Positions 1-8,539 of a stretch of 64,000 nt of DNA are shown here, in pieces. Numbering within the stretch: position 1 is the first letter of the stretch; each line of letters begins with the position of its first letter. The notes below the pieces were generated by a model. The model had not been told where the DNA came from. It did not search any database and was given only the letters and a program-made list of their open reading frames with translations. Source of the stretch: Bacteroidota bacterium (lineage in GTDB: Bacteria; Bacteroidota; Bacteroidia; Chitinophagales; Chitinophagaceae); assembly GCA_023428755.1 (NCBI GenBank), contig JAEYWX010000015.1, positions 1 through 64,000 of the forward strand, given 5' to 3'. Made by a program: the position numbers and the translations under genes.

Positions 1-127
1 TAACATTACTGTTATCTCCCTTGCGGCTTGCTAATGTTTCGGAGCGTTACCCCCGCACATAAGAGACTTTCACTCTCTGGCTTTCTCAGTTCTAAGAACT
101 ATATTTATCATTCAGGGCACACACAGC

Positions 128-235
128 GGTTTGGCGTAATGGCGGCTGACGTTCAAACCTGAACATTTGTGCTTTTTATTTACATTTGTGGTAGGCTGAA
201 AGTTAGTGCTTCTAATGCCCCCACTACGCCAAGCC
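128..235. repeat. Inverted repeat upstream of lipoprotein gene
   Basis: The arms at 128-138 (GGTTTGGCGTA) and 225-235 (TACGCCAAGCC) are complementary over 11 positions with one G-T wobble, and enclose 86 bases. The right arm lies 29 bases before the lipoprotein start at 265. The rest of 1-264 holds no gene I can support. The layout recalls recombination or cassette-end sites, but only one copy is in the window, so this is a weak inference. Confidence 0.4.
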
Positions 236-264
236 ACAAAACGTTACCCGTTATTAGCAACACC

Positions 265-699
265 ATGAGATTACTGTCATTTATTTTTATCCTAATGACA
301 CTTACCGCTTGTTCGGATGACTTCGAGCATTCGTATGATACCTACTCCGATTTGCAAAAGGCAAACCTGAGACTTAAAGGTTGGTTTCCAAAATTGGTAG
401 ATTCCAGTTGCTATGATTTTAAAGAGATACACACAATTGGCGACATAGAGTCTTACGGACGATTTTCGTATAGACAAAATTCAGGTGTTGAATCCGCATT
501 GTCCGATACAATGAATTACAAACCGGTTCCTCAAGACTCGATGATCTTTTTTCTCAAAAAATTTAAAGATCCAAAACCTCCGAGGTGGTTCATAGATCCA
601 AGCAAAATGGACGGAGCGTCATTCTACCGACACGAATCCACATATTTCATAAGAGACACAAAGGAAAAGACCATCTTTTTCGTATATATGTTGAAATAA
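265..699 (+). CDS. Small hypothetical lipoprotein
   Basis: A protein of about 144 residues that I do not recognise. It starts MRLLSFIFILMTLTAC, a classic type II signal peptide with the lipobox cysteine at residue 16, so it should be lipid-anchored in the envelope. The ATG at 265 is preferred. A longer reading from 169 would add about 32 residues of non-signal sequence that runs through the inverted-repeat region. The mature part is polar and rich in charged and aromatic residues, with no repeats or further membrane segment. It stands alone, and codon use looks less biased than in the neighbours, which with the upstream inverted repeat hints at a recently acquired gene (inference). Confidence 0.6.
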   Translation: MRLLSFIFILMTLTACSDDFEHSYDTYSDLQKANLRLKGWFPKLVDSSCYDFKEIHTIGDIESYGRFSYRQNSGVESALSDTMNYKPVPQDSMIFFLKKFKDPKPPRWFIDPSKMDGASFYRHESTYFIRDTKEKTIFFVYMLK

Positions 700-860
700 C
701 AACGCATAAAATGAACTGTGCAAAAAACTCATGCTAACACAAGCACCTGATTTCTGCCTCCCTTATAAATAAACACTTTCAGTTTATTGCACAACCGATT
801 GTTCAGGGTAGCTGCTGTTAGTGAAATAATGTTACTTTCGAATTCAATCGTTATCTACTT

Positions 861-1667
861 ATGCGCTATCTTTTATCCATCGCTTTTTTTTCCGTTGTTT
901 TTTTATACGGCTGTAAGTCATTCAACAAAACAACTGCACCCGGTCAATGGGTTTCGCTCTTCAACGGCAACGACATCAACAACTGGATCGTTAAAATTCA
1001 GCACCACGATGTGGGTGTCAACTTCGGCAATACGTTTCGTGTGGAAGACAGCATCATCAAAGTGCGGTACGATCAGTACGATACATTCAATGAACAGTTT
1101 GGTCATCTCTATTATCAAACACCTTACTCTTATTATCATCTGAAACTGGAATATCGTTTCGTGGGCGAATGGTTTAAAACAGCACCTTCCTATACGTTAC
1201 GCAACAGCGGTGTGATGTTTCATTCGCAGGACCCTCGTACGATGCCCAAAGAACAGGACTGGCCCATTTCTGTTGAAATGCAATTCCTCGGCGGGTTGAG
1301 CGATGGCAAACCTCGCCCCACGGGTAATATGTGTTCGCCCGGAACTGAAATTGTGTACAAGGGAACGATGTATCCCGGTCATTGTCTTAACTCCACTTCC
1401 AAAACATACGATGGCGAACAATGGGTAAGTGCTGAATTAATTGTGTTAGGTGATTCACTCATCACCCATATAATCAATGGTGATACGGTGCTGCAATACT
1501 CGAAACCGCAAATTGGTGGCGGCGTTGTGAACCGGTATGATCCCAACATAAAACAGGATGGAAAATTATTGAGCAGTGGTTTTATTGCGCTGCAAAGTGA
1601 AGGGCAGCCGATCGATTTCAGAAATATCCGGATCAAAGATTTATCGGCACAGTACCGAAAAAATTAA
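861..1667 (+). CDS. DUF1080 (3-keto-disaccharide hydrolase-like) lipoprotein
   Basis: A lipoprotein of 268 residues: signal peptide with lipobox FLYGC (Cys18), then one DUF1080 domain (about residues 30-262) with the family opening WVSLFNGNDINNW and the internal stretches GVMFHSQDP and SVEMQFLGG. The fold is a concanavalin-like jelly roll. Some members act on 3-keto sugars made by glucoside 3-dehydrogenases, while many have unknown substrates. I infer envelope carbohydrate processing, without a substrate. A promoter-like TACTTTCG lies at about 832, one base off TAnnTTTG. The 3' end overlaps the convergent kinase gene by 4 bases. Family call confident, substrate unknown. Confidence 0.85.
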   Translation: MRYLLSIAFFSVVFLYGCKSFNKTTAPGQWVSLFNGNDINNWIVKIQHHDVGVNFGNTFRVEDSIIKVRYDQYDTFNEQFGHLYYQTPYSYYHLKLEYRFVGEWFKTAPSYTLRNSGVMFHSQDPRTMPKEQDWPISVEMQFLGGLSDGKPRPTGNMCSPGTEIVYKGTMYPGHCLNSTSKTYDGEQWVSAELIVLGDSLITHIINGDTVLQYSKPQIGGGVVNRYDPNIKQDGKLLSSGFIALQSEGQPIDFRNIRIKDLSAQYRKN

Positions 1668-2710
1668 CTGCTGCTTTTCGGCAAGCAAAGCTTGATGCTT
1701 GTTCCTGCATGCAGTTTACTTGTAATGGTAAGGTTGGCATGGATGGATGCCGCCCGTTCTTTCATTACCGTTAATCCATTGCTTTCTTGTACTTCGTTTA
1801 ATGCAAAACCTTTTCCATCATCAATAATTTCAAAACAAATTTCTGTATCGGTTTCTGAAACAGTAACAGATGCGTTCAATGCATTGGCATGGTACAACAC
1901 ATTGTGCAGGGCTTCCTGGCAAATGCGGAAAATATCGAGCTGCACTTCTTTACTGATCAGTTCATCATCCAACGAACCGTTGAAACTGCAATTAACAGAA
2001 CCAATCATGGCAAACTCATTGCAATGCCAACGCAGTGTTTCCACTAAACCAAGATCGTTCAACATACCCGGGCTGATGGTAAAGGAAATGCGTTGAATGG
2101 TTTTGATGAGCAGTTCGGTTACTGCACCTGCATGTTCTAACCGTTTTGAAACAGCATCGGGTAATTCCTGGTTCTTTGCTTTTACCCAGTCGATGTCCAT
2201 TTTCAAAACCGCCAGTAATTGCGCCAGCTCTTCGTGTAATGAAACGGAAAGATATTTTCGGTCCCGTTCAATACTTCCCTTGAAATGATTAGCCAACCCT
2301 TTGAAACGATTGTATTTCTCCTCAATTTCAAGTTCGGTTTCTTTACGCCGTGTTACATCTTTAGCAATGGCAAACACAAGTTCTTTTCCGGGCAGGAAAA
2401 CAGAGGTCCAGTCGAGCCAGATGATGGCTCCCGACTTTGTAACATAACGGTTTTGAAAATTCACCAGCGGCTTGCCATTAATCAGATCATTGCGATGTTG
2501 CTGAGTTAATGCTTTATCGTCGGGAAAAATAAAACTACTGATGGGGTGTGTATACAACTCTTCCTCTGTGTAACCCAGTTTTTGAATAACCGCCGGATTT
2601 ACCTGTTGAAAATAACCGTCCTTCCGGGCAATACAAACAAGATCGGGAGTAAGCTCGAAAAAAGGCAATAGTTCTAATGCGGAATGTTGTACGATGTCCT
2701 GCATGTGCAT
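1664..2710 (-). CDS. PAS-domain histidine kinase, HisKA_3 type, soluble
   Basis: 348 residues with no membrane segment. A PAS domain covers about residues 12-125 (FELTPDLVCIARKDGYFQQVNP). A short coiled-coil linker follows, then a HisKA_3 dimerisation helix with the phospho-acceptor His near 159 (SVSLHEELAQLL) and a HATPase_c domain with DDGKGF and NGLTVMKERA. This is the NarX/DesK-like class that normally partners a NarL-type response regulator. No regulator is encoded nearby, so it is an orphan kinase sensing a cytoplasmic signal (inference). A second ATG two codons in (2704) is equally possible as start. Confidence 0.88.
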   Translation of the reverse strand: MHMQDIVQHSALELLPFFELTPDLVCIARKDGYFQQVNPAVIQKLGYTEEELYTHPISSFIFPDDKALTQQHRNDLINGKPLVNFQNRYVTKSGAIIWLDWTSVFLPGKELVFAIAKDVTRRKETELEIEEKYNRFKGLANHFKGSIERDRKYLSVSLHEELAQLLAVLKMDIDWVKAKNQELPDAVSKRLEHAGAVTELLIKTIQRISFTISPGMLNDLGLVETLRWHCNEFAMIGSVNCSFNGSLDDELISKEVQLDIFRICQEALHNVLYHANALNASVTVSETDTEICFEIIDDGKGFALNEVQESNGLTVMKERAASIHANLTITSKLHAGTSIKLCLPKSSS

Positions 2711-2858
2711 TTTGTGGTAAGCAATAATACATTGATTTCAGCTTATACAATCATACAAAAACATATATAAAAATGCAGCAACTCTATGCAACACATTTAC
2801 AAAATCATACAGCCTGGCCGACTCAAAAAAAATAAAATCGGCAATTGGCTTTAATAAA

Positions 2859-2866
2859 TAATTTTG
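2859..2866 (+). promoter_or_regulatory. TAATTTTG promoter -7 box
   Basis: Matches the Bacteroidota -7 consensus TAnnTTTG. Transcription would start near 2872, which supports the ATG at 2885 over the TTG at 2864 for the small membrane protein. Confidence 0.5.
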
Positions 2867-2884
2867 CAGTACGAACTTCCTTCT

Positions 2885-3121
2885 ATGCTCAGGCACCCAT
2901 TTCGAACAACCGTTGTTGCAACAGTTTACCTGCTGCTGTATATTGTGTGCTTACAGTTTCCGGCAACCGCCAATCTTGCATCGATCCTGTTTTTCTTTTC
3001 GCCTGTTGTATTACTTCTGCTTGCGTATAGTATTCTGCGGTATGGAACTTATAAAGGGAAAGAGTTCAGCAATGAGGAAGAATGGGGTTACCAGGACAGG
3101 TGTGCAGAAAAACTATCATAA
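2885..3121 (+). CDS. Small two-helix membrane protein
   Basis: About 78 residues, family not recognised. From the ATG at 2885 it reads MLRHPFRTTVVATVY and has two hydrophobic helices (about residues 8-26 and 32-52), followed by a basic and acidic tail (YGTYKGKEFSNEEEWGYQD). The length and layout resemble small inner-membrane proteins that are common in this phylum. A TAATTTTG box ends 18 bases upstream. It stands alone between the kinase (divergent) and the DUF2911 gene. From 3122 to 3299 I see no gene. Confidence 0.55.
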   Translation: MLRHPFRTTVVATVYLLLYIVCLQFPATANLASILFFFSPVVLLLLAYSILRYGTYKGKEFSNEEEWGYQDRCAEKLS

Positions 3122-3299
3122 CAATTGCAGTATCAACCATGCTACTGCACTATTGCACTCAGCAATTCATCAGCTCAAGCAATGGTAATAAACAGCCAGC
3201 CAGTAACAGCATCAGCAATGAAAATCCTCCGTTTATCCTGTCCGTCTGCAGCTGAGTAAAAATCAAGCCATACCTTTCCATTTACAAAACTTATCATAC

Positions 3300-4409
3300 A
3301 TGAAAAAAATCTGTTTGCTGTTTGTCAGCAGCGCTCTCTGTATTTTATCGTTCGCACAAATTCCATTAACGGTAGCGCCAAGTGGCGGCAACAAAAAAGC
3401 AAGTGTAAGTGAACGCATCGGGTTAACCGATGTAACGATCCGGTATGATCGTCCGGCAGTAAAAGGCCGTGAAGGAAAAGTGTGGGGCGAACTGGTGCCT
3501 GTTGGTTTTACCGATCCCGGTTTTGGCAGCAGCAAAGCAGCACCGTGGCGTGCGGGTGCCAATGAGAATACAACCATTGAATTCAGCACCGATGTATTGG
3601 TAGAAGGAAAACCTGTGAAAGCAGGACGCTACGGTTTGTTTTTGGCATACGATCCCAACGGATCAACATTGATCTTATCAAACAACTCCACTTCATGGGG
3701 TCATTATTTTTATGATGCAAAAGAAGATGCGTTACGTGTTACTATAAAAGCGGTTGTGCTTACTGAATCGGTTGAATGGCTCAAGTATGAATTTATGAAT
3801 GAAAGTGAAGCAGGTGCAACAGTTGCGTTACAATGGGAAAAGCGGATGTTCCCTTTTCGGATTGAAACCGATTATATGAAGGAACAGATCGCTTCGTTTC
3901 GCAGAGAATTACGTACTGAAAAAGGATTCATCTGGCAAAGTTGGAACCAGGCGGCTGGTTGGTGTTTGCAACGCAATACCAATTTAGAGGAAGCATTGCT
4001 GTGGGCCGATTCTGCTACCAGCCGGAGTTTTGGTGGCGATCGTGTGTTTGCTGCATGGGCCGTTAAAGCACAGTTGCTTGAAAAACTTGGTCGAGCCAAC
4101 GAAGCAACTGCTGTGATGAAACAGGCAATGACGTTTGGTAATATGCAGGATCTGCATCAATATGGACGCCAGTTGTTGCAGTTGAAAAAAACGAAAGAAG
4201 CACTGGAAGTATTCCAACAAAACCATTTAAAAAATCCGAACCAGTTTACCACGTTAATGGGACTGGTGAGAGGATACTCCGCCAATGCAGATTATAAAAA
4301 TGCATTGAAGTACGCCAACCTTGCATTACCACTGGCGCCCGATCAACCCAATAAAAACAGTGTGCAGACGATGATCGCAAAACTGAAAGAAGGGAAAGAT
4401 GTGAACTGA
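3300..4409 (+). CDS. Secreted DUF2911 protein with C-terminal TPR region
   Basis: 369 residues with a Sec signal peptide (cleavage after LSFAQ, about residue 19). Residues about 25-180 form the DUF2911 domain, recognisable from SERIGLTDVTIRYDRPAVKGR and from the PGKYGLF-like segment VKAGRYGLFLAY. The C-terminal half is helical with degenerate TPR-like pairs (EEALLWADSATSR, KNALKYANLALPLAP). DUF2911 proteins are very common in Bacteroidota and have no assigned biochemical role. A periplasmic scaffold role is only a guess. An imperfect terminator follows at 4421-4458. Confidence 0.8.
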   Translation: MKKICLLFVSSALCILSFAQIPLTVAPSGGNKKASVSERIGLTDVTIRYDRPAVKGREGKVWGELVPVGFTDPGFGSSKAAPWRAGANENTTIEFSTDVLVEGKPVKAGRYGLFLAYDPNGSTLILSNNSTSWGHYFYDAKEDALRVTIKAVVLTESVEWLKYEFMNESEAGATVALQWEKRMFPFRIETDYMKEQIASFRRELRTEKGFIWQSWNQAAGWCLQRNTNLEEALLWADSATSRSFGGDRVFAAWAVKAQLLEKLGRANEATAVMKQAMTFGNMQDLHQYGRQLLQLKKTKEALEVFQQNHLKNPNQFTTLMGLVRGYSANADYKNALKYANLALPLAPDQPNKNSVQTMIAKLKEGKDVN

Positions 4410-4420
4410 TGATGTTTCAT

Positions 4421-4458
4421 GCTCTAAAAAAGTTCTTCTGTTTTGAAAGAGCTTTTTT
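4421..4458 (+). terminator. Imperfect rho-independent terminator
   Basis: Arms GCTCT (4421-4425) and AGAGC (4448-4452) are followed at once by six T residues (4453-4458). The inner part is only partly paired, so it may be weak. It sits 12 bases after the DUF2911 stop codon. Confidence 0.4.
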
Positions 4459-4529
4459 ACGAATTCAACAGGCGTTTTTCACCCGAAAAATAATTTTTAA
4501 AAAAAATTTTTTAGAAAACCTCTCACCCT

Positions 4530-4537
4530 TATCTTTG
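4530..4537 (+). promoter_or_regulatory. TATCTTTG promoter -7 box of tRNA-Val
   Basis: An exact TAnnTTTG match 12 bases before the tRNA 5' end, so the transcript would begin 5-7 bases before the mature tRNA. The region upstream (4486-4520) is A/T-rich. Confidence 0.65.
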
Positions 4538-4549
4538 CACTCCCCAAAC

Positions 4550-4624
4550 GGGAGCATAGCTCAGTTGGTTCAGAGCATCTGCCTTACAAGCAGAGGGTCC
4601 GCGGTTCGAGCCCGTGTGCTCCCA
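4550..4624 (+). tRNA. tRNA-Val (anticodon TAC)
   Basis: A full cloverleaf can be drawn. Acceptor stem GGGAGCA (4550-4556) pairs with TGCTCCC (4617-4623), discriminator A at 4624. The D stem is GCTC/GAGC. The anticodon stem TCTGC/GCAGA has loop CTTACAA, with anticodon TAC at 4585-4587, reading GUA and wobble partners. The T arm carries GGTTCGAGC. CCA is not encoded. A promoter box and a strong terminator flank it as a single-gene transcription unit. Confidence 0.95.
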
Positions 4625-4628
4625 CAGA

Positions 4629-4660
4629 AAGAGGTTCACTTCGTGAACCTCTTTTCTTTT
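4629..4660 (+). terminator. Rho-independent terminator after tRNA-Val
   Basis: Stem AAGAGGTTCAC (4629-4639) with GTGAACCTCTT (4643-4653) and loop TTC, followed by a T-rich run to 4660. It starts 5 bases after the tRNA and could also act on the convergent gene ending at 4673. Confidence 0.85.
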
Positions 4661-4672
4661 ATAGCTTCTTGT

Positions 4673-6673
4673 TTATTTTTTTGTTGGAATAATGAAATCC
4701 ATCGGCCGTTTGCGAATATATCGCCAGAGAATTCCTAAAAACTCGGGATAATCTTTCAGCTTGATGCCTCTTGATTTTACGGCTACATAAAACGCAAATC
4801 CAAAACTTACAAAGAAGTTGAGAAAACCGATCAACCCTACCCCCAGCATAACGGTAGCAAGGTAACGGTAACTCACCGGATCTTCCAGTCCAAAATATCC
4901 AATGGCTGTATTACCGGCCGAAATGGTGATATGACGAATGTCAAATGGTAACCCGAATGTGTATCCAATAAATGCTGCCATACCCAGGAAAAAACCAAGC
5001 GATACACTACCGGCAATAGAGCCCAGTTTATTTTCCACAGTATATACCAGCCAGCGTAACTGTCGTTCACCCAAATAATGCCGTAATGTTGGATGCAGCT
5101 GAATGCGTTGCGGCAATTGTGCATACACCACATAGTTCTCCACCCAACCTGCTATCAATCCACTCAGGAATAAAAAGAAACCGGTGAAACAGGCATACAA
5201 CAGTGCCATGCTTTGAAACGGATGCTGGTTCTGTAATAATTGTAATGCAGCTGCTCCGGTAGCGATCTTGCTGCCCGTGATCTCAAAAAACAATACGGCC
5301 AGTAAATAAGTAAGTGGAAAAACGACGAGCAGGTTACCGGCAAACGAAGCCAACTGACTTCTTGAAACCTGTGCAATCGTTACAGCAAGATTGTCGAGAT
5401 CGGGACGCCCTTTGAGTTTGTTACTGTCGAGCGAACTGGCAACTGCCGATGCTGTAAATGCAGGTTGCTTGGTAGCCAGTGTAGAACCGGTTGACTGAAT
5501 CAATAAAAAACCAATACTGTAGTTTGTACTATAAGCAACCGCTTGCCAAAAGGGAGCCAGTGTAATTTTTGCGAGCAGATTTTTACTGATGGCAATAAAC
5601 GAAATGATCAATCCGCCACCCATTGCACTCAGGAAAAGTATATTGAATTCTTTCCGTGTTTTTGTAATAAATGTTTCACCTCTCCTGCCTCCGTGTTCCG
5701 ATATCTGGTAGGCTAATAATCCCATGTTCTGCGAGAGGAATTCTTTCACACTGTTTTTCCTGTTTTGATTTCGAACAACGGTAATAAAATAATTAATGAA
5801 CCGGGTTACATCAAACTTATTATCATTATCGATCGCATCGAGTACCATCAACATCCGCTCCACATGTTGCTCCATGCGTGTCAGCAAAAATGTTTCGGCA
5901 AGGCTTGTACCGGCTTCCCGGCGTTGCTCTTTGATCCATTGAATACTTTGCAAACAATTATGCAATGCTTCTGAAATACCCGCTGCAATTATTTTTTCAT
6001 CGCTCAACGGATGGGCTTTTTGCTTTCGCTCAATAAATAAATTCACCAATCGGTTTTGCTCCATAAATGGAAATACAGCATCGTTCACTGCACTGTACTG
6101 CCGGGTCACTTCTTTTTCCAGACCCATCATCGCCAAACGGTACGATAACACCTGCATGGAATGTATGAGTTGCGATGTAAGAGCAGGTTCTGATAAATTC
6201 ACTTCAATTCCGATCCGTTCAAAAAAAGTTCTCCATAATTCCGGATCTATTTTTTCCATCCACACATAATCATTCCGTTTGTAAAAGATACGTTCAATTA
6301 CAAACAGAAAATCAGTTGGCTTTAATAATGCCGGAATAATTTTATGTTTCACTTTGGAGCTGAGTTCCTGGATAAATCCCCTGGAGCTCAGCAGTCCGCT
6401 TTCGGTTAATGCGGTGGTAAGATCGCTGCCGGTGAACTGCGACAGCAATGCCCTGCGGAGTGAAAACAGCAGGGAGCGGTCTTCCTGCAGTTGAAATAAA
6501 AATGCTTTGAATTTCAGCTCAATGCCTTCGGTATTTGAAACATCTGCCGGACGAATTTTCCGGAATAACTCTACCAAAAAATCCAATCCACGGTTGGTGG
6601 AATGGATGGGCACCACAATGGCTTTGCCTTGTTCATCTGGTTGTTTCTTCCGGGGCAGTAGTTTGAATTTCAT
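4673..6673 (-). CDS. Gcr-family 'site-specific recombinase' (multi-pass membrane protein)
   Basis: About 666 residues from the ATG at 6673; a TTG at 6706 would add 11. The N-terminal half is helical and soluble. The C-terminal half (about 350-650) has at least six hydrophobic helices and the conserved stretch STNYSIGFLLIQSTGSTLATKQP of the SpecificRecomb (Gcr, COG4389) family. The family name comes from an old pilin-locus study. Nothing here resembles a tyrosine or serine recombinase active site, and the many membrane spans argue for an envelope role. The gene is single and convergent to tRNA-Val. Confidence 0.75.
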   Translation of the reverse strand: MKFKLLPRKKQPDEQGKAIVVPIHSTNRGLDFLVELFRKIRPADVSNTEGIELKFKAFLFQLQEDRSLLFSLRRALLSQFTGSDLTTALTESGLLSSRGFIQELSSKVKHKIIPALLKPTDFLFVIERIFYKRNDYVWMEKIDPELWRTFFERIGIEVNLSEPALTSQLIHSMQVLSYRLAMMGLEKEVTRQYSAVNDAVFPFMEQNRLVNLFIERKQKAHPLSDEKIIAAGISEALHNCLQSIQWIKEQRREAGTSLAETFLLTRMEQHVERMLMVLDAIDNDNKFDVTRFINYFITVVRNQNRKNSVKEFLSQNMGLLAYQISEHGGRRGETFITKTRKEFNILFLSAMGGGLIISFIAISKNLLAKITLAPFWQAVAYSTNYSIGFLLIQSTGSTLATKQPAFTASAVASSLDSNKLKGRPDLDNLAVTIAQVSRSQLASFAGNLLVVFPLTYLLAVLFFEITGSKIATGAAALQLLQNQHPFQSMALLYACFTGFFLFLSGLIAGWVENYVVYAQLPQRIQLHPTLRHYLGERQLRWLVYTVENKLGSIAGSVSLGFFLGMAAFIGYTFGLPFDIRHITISAGNTAIGYFGLEDPVSYRYLATVMLGVGLIGFLNFFVSFGFAFYVAVKSRGIKLKDYPEFLGILWRYIRKRPMDFIIPTKK

Positions 6674-6769
6674 ACAATTGAGCAGCTGCAAACGAATATA
6701 TGACAAGTATTGTGCCTTGTAAGTTGCCTGAACAATATGAAGTAATTATATTTTTATTTCTTCTTTTTA

Positions 6770-6777
6770 TAAATTTG
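6770..6777 (+). promoter_or_regulatory. TAAATTTG promoter -7 box of clpS
   Basis: An exact TAnnTTTG box ending 5 bases before the clpS ATG at 6783, so transcription should begin at or next to the start codon (leaderless mRNA). Confidence 0.6.
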
Positions 6778-6782
6778 CATCT

Positions 6783-7076
6783 ATGGCCGATTATTCAACA
6801 TCTACCAAAGAATTATTTGAAACGGACGTATTGACCGATGTGGAAGAACCATGCCGGTTAATTATGTGGAATGATGAAGTGAATACATTTGAATGGGTGA
6901 TTGAAACGCTCATTGATATTTGCGGCCATACGCCTGAACAGGCCGAACAATGCGCCTGGCTGATTCATACCAAAGGGAAATACGCCGTAAAAAACGGCAG
7001 CTACGACGACTTGAAAGCAATGTGCGATACCATTACCGAACGTGGTATTGGTGCAACCGTTGAAGTGGTTGCCTGA
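6783..7076 (+). CDS. clpS: ClpS, N-degron adaptor for Clp protease
   Basis: 97 residues, normal for ClpS. ClpS carries proteins with destabilising N-terminal residues (Leu, Phe, Tyr, Trp) to the ClpAP-type protease. The binding-pocket motif is visible as WNDEVNTFEWVIETL (residues 29-43), with Asn30, Asp31 and Glu32, and the pocket His62 in HTKGKYAV. Aligned with the E. coli pocket, the gatekeeper Met is a Phe here (residue 36), which could alter N-terminal residue preference (inference). The next gene, 35 bases downstream, is aat, so the adaptor and the enzyme that makes its degrons are co-transcribed. Confidence 0.93.
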   Translation: MADYSTSTKELFETDVLTDVEEPCRLIMWNDEVNTFEWVIETLIDICGHTPEQAEQCAWLIHTKGKYAVKNGSYDDLKAMCDTITERGIGATVEVVA

Positions 7077-7111
7077 TTTGTTGTTCCCGTACGCATTCCG
7101 TTATTTTACAC

Positions 7112-7756
7112 ATGCCCCTTGCTGTTTTAACTGATGAACTGTGGTTTCCGCCTGTTGACAAAGCAGCGGCTGATGGTTTGCTGGCCATTGGTGGCGATTT
7201 GAAACCTGAACGTTTGTTGCTGGCGTACCGCAGTGGTATTTTTCCCTGGTTCAACGAAGATGAACCACCGCTGTGGTGGTGCCCCGATCCCCGTTGCGTT
7301 ATTTTCCCTTCTGAATTGTATATCAGTAAAAGTATGCGGCAGCTTTTGAAACAGAAAGCATTTACTGTTACCGTTAATAAAGCGTTTAATGATGTTATTC
7401 ATCTTTGTGCCGAAACCCGTCAGAAAAAAGAAGGCACGTGGATCACTGATGAAATAAAAGAAGCATACGGATCATTACATCGGTCAGGCTATGCCGTTAG
7501 TGTGGAAGCCTGGCAAGATGGCGAGTTGGTGGGCGGCTTGTATGGCATTCGGATGGGAAAGCTGTTCTTCGGCGAAAGCATGTTCAGCAAGGTAAGTAAT
7601 GCCAGCAAGTATGCATTCATCAGTTATGTGCAGCAATTACAAACAGAAGCGGTGGTACTGATCGATTGCCAGATCTATACGCCGCATTTGGAAAGCCTTG
7701 GCGCACGCATGATACCAAGAAAAGATTTTTTGGAGATTGTAACGATGAATGTGTAG
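7112..7756 (+). CDS. aat: Leucyl/phenylalanyl-tRNA--protein transferase
   Basis: 214 residues, usual length. Aat adds Leu or Phe from aminoacyl-tRNA to N-terminal Lys or Arg of proteins, creating primary N-degrons that ClpS recognises. Family signatures are LWFPPVDKAAADGLLAIGGDL, SGIFPWFNE, the PLWWCPDPRCV segment and the GNAT-like core GELVGGLYGIRMGKLFFGESMF. It is cytoplasmic. The gene lies 35 bases after clpS on the same strand, giving a compact two-gene N-degron operon. The tandem palindrome array begins right after its stop codon. Confidence 0.95.
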   Translation: MPLAVLTDELWFPPVDKAAADGLLAIGGDLKPERLLLAYRSGIFPWFNEDEPPLWWCPDPRCVIFPSELYISKSMRQLLKQKAFTVTVNKAFNDVIHLCAETRQKKEGTWITDEIKEAYGSLHRSGYAVSVEAWQDGELVGGLYGIRMGKLFFGESMFSKVSNASKYAFISYVQQLQTEAVVLIDCQIYTPHLESLGARMIPRKDFLEIVTMNV

Positions 7757-7770
7757 GCGTTTCCTGATCA

Positions 7771-8506
7771 TGGCTAAAGCCATACAACTACTATGCTTTT
7801 CCCCGGGCTGAAGCACCGGGGTTATGGAAAAAAAGTAACAACAACATTAAGGAACATCAGTAGCAGTACTCATAGGTTTGTCAGATATAAGTAGCAAAAC
7901 ATCCTTTCATAACCCCGACTTTTAAGTCGGGGAACCAAGACAGAGATGCTTGGCTTTAGCCTTGACTACAATCACAAGAACGAAAGCGGAATAGTCGCTG
8001 AATATTTCAACTGAAAACCAGATACAGCACATCTTCTTTCACGGCTAAAGCCTTCAGCTCTCTGATTAAAGGCCCCGGGCTGAAGCACCGGGGTTAGGAG
8101 GAAATATTAACAACAACATGAAGGAGCATCAGCGGTAATACTCATCGTTTTGTCAGGTATAAGTAGCAAAACATTCTTCCATAACCCCGACTTTTAAGTC
8201 GGGGGAATCAAGACGGAGATGTTTGGCTTTAGCCTTGACTACAATCACAAAAACGAAAGCGGAATAGTCGCTGAATATTTCAACTGAAAACCAGATGCAG
8301 CACCTCTCATGTCATGGCTAAAGCCTTCAGCAACCCTACTAATAGCCCCGGGCTGAAGCACCGGGGTTAGAAGTAAATATTAACAACAACATAAAGGAGC
8401 ATCAGTAGTAATACTCATCGTTTTGTCAGGTATAAGTAGCAAAACATTCTTCCATAACCCCGACTTTTAAGTCGGGGAATAACCATAGTGAGGTTTGGCT
8501 TTAGCC
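7771..8506. repeat. Tandem 272-bp BIME-like array of paired palindromes
   Basis: Almost three head-to-tail units fill the space between aat and the transposase gene. Each unit holds four parts in order: a GGCTAAAGCC box (7772-7781, 8043-8052, 8316-8325), hairpin A with arms CCCCGG/CCGGGG (7801-7821, 8073-8093, 8346-8366), hairpin B, a perfect palindrome with arms CCCCGACTT/AAGTCGGGG (7913-7932, 8185-8204, 8458-8477), and the reverse box GGCTTTAGCC (7952-7961, 8225-8234, 8497-8506). The period is 272-273 bases, and the intervening DNA is nearly identical between units. The last box runs into the leader of the transposase gene. The inverted boxes bracketing two unlike hairpins match the plan of REP/BIME elements. 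Confidence 0.9.
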
Positions 8507-8539
8507 ATGATTTTTGTATTTTGTTACAAACACAGTAAC

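Noticed and set aside
4409..4738. A 109-codon open frame on the plus strand.
   Set aside because: It runs through the complete tRNA-Val and its terminator and resembles no protein family.
7771..8506. The direct repeats looked at first like a CRISPR array.
   Set aside because: The period is 272 bases with almost identical 'spacers', and no cas genes are present. The units are tandem palindrome elements.
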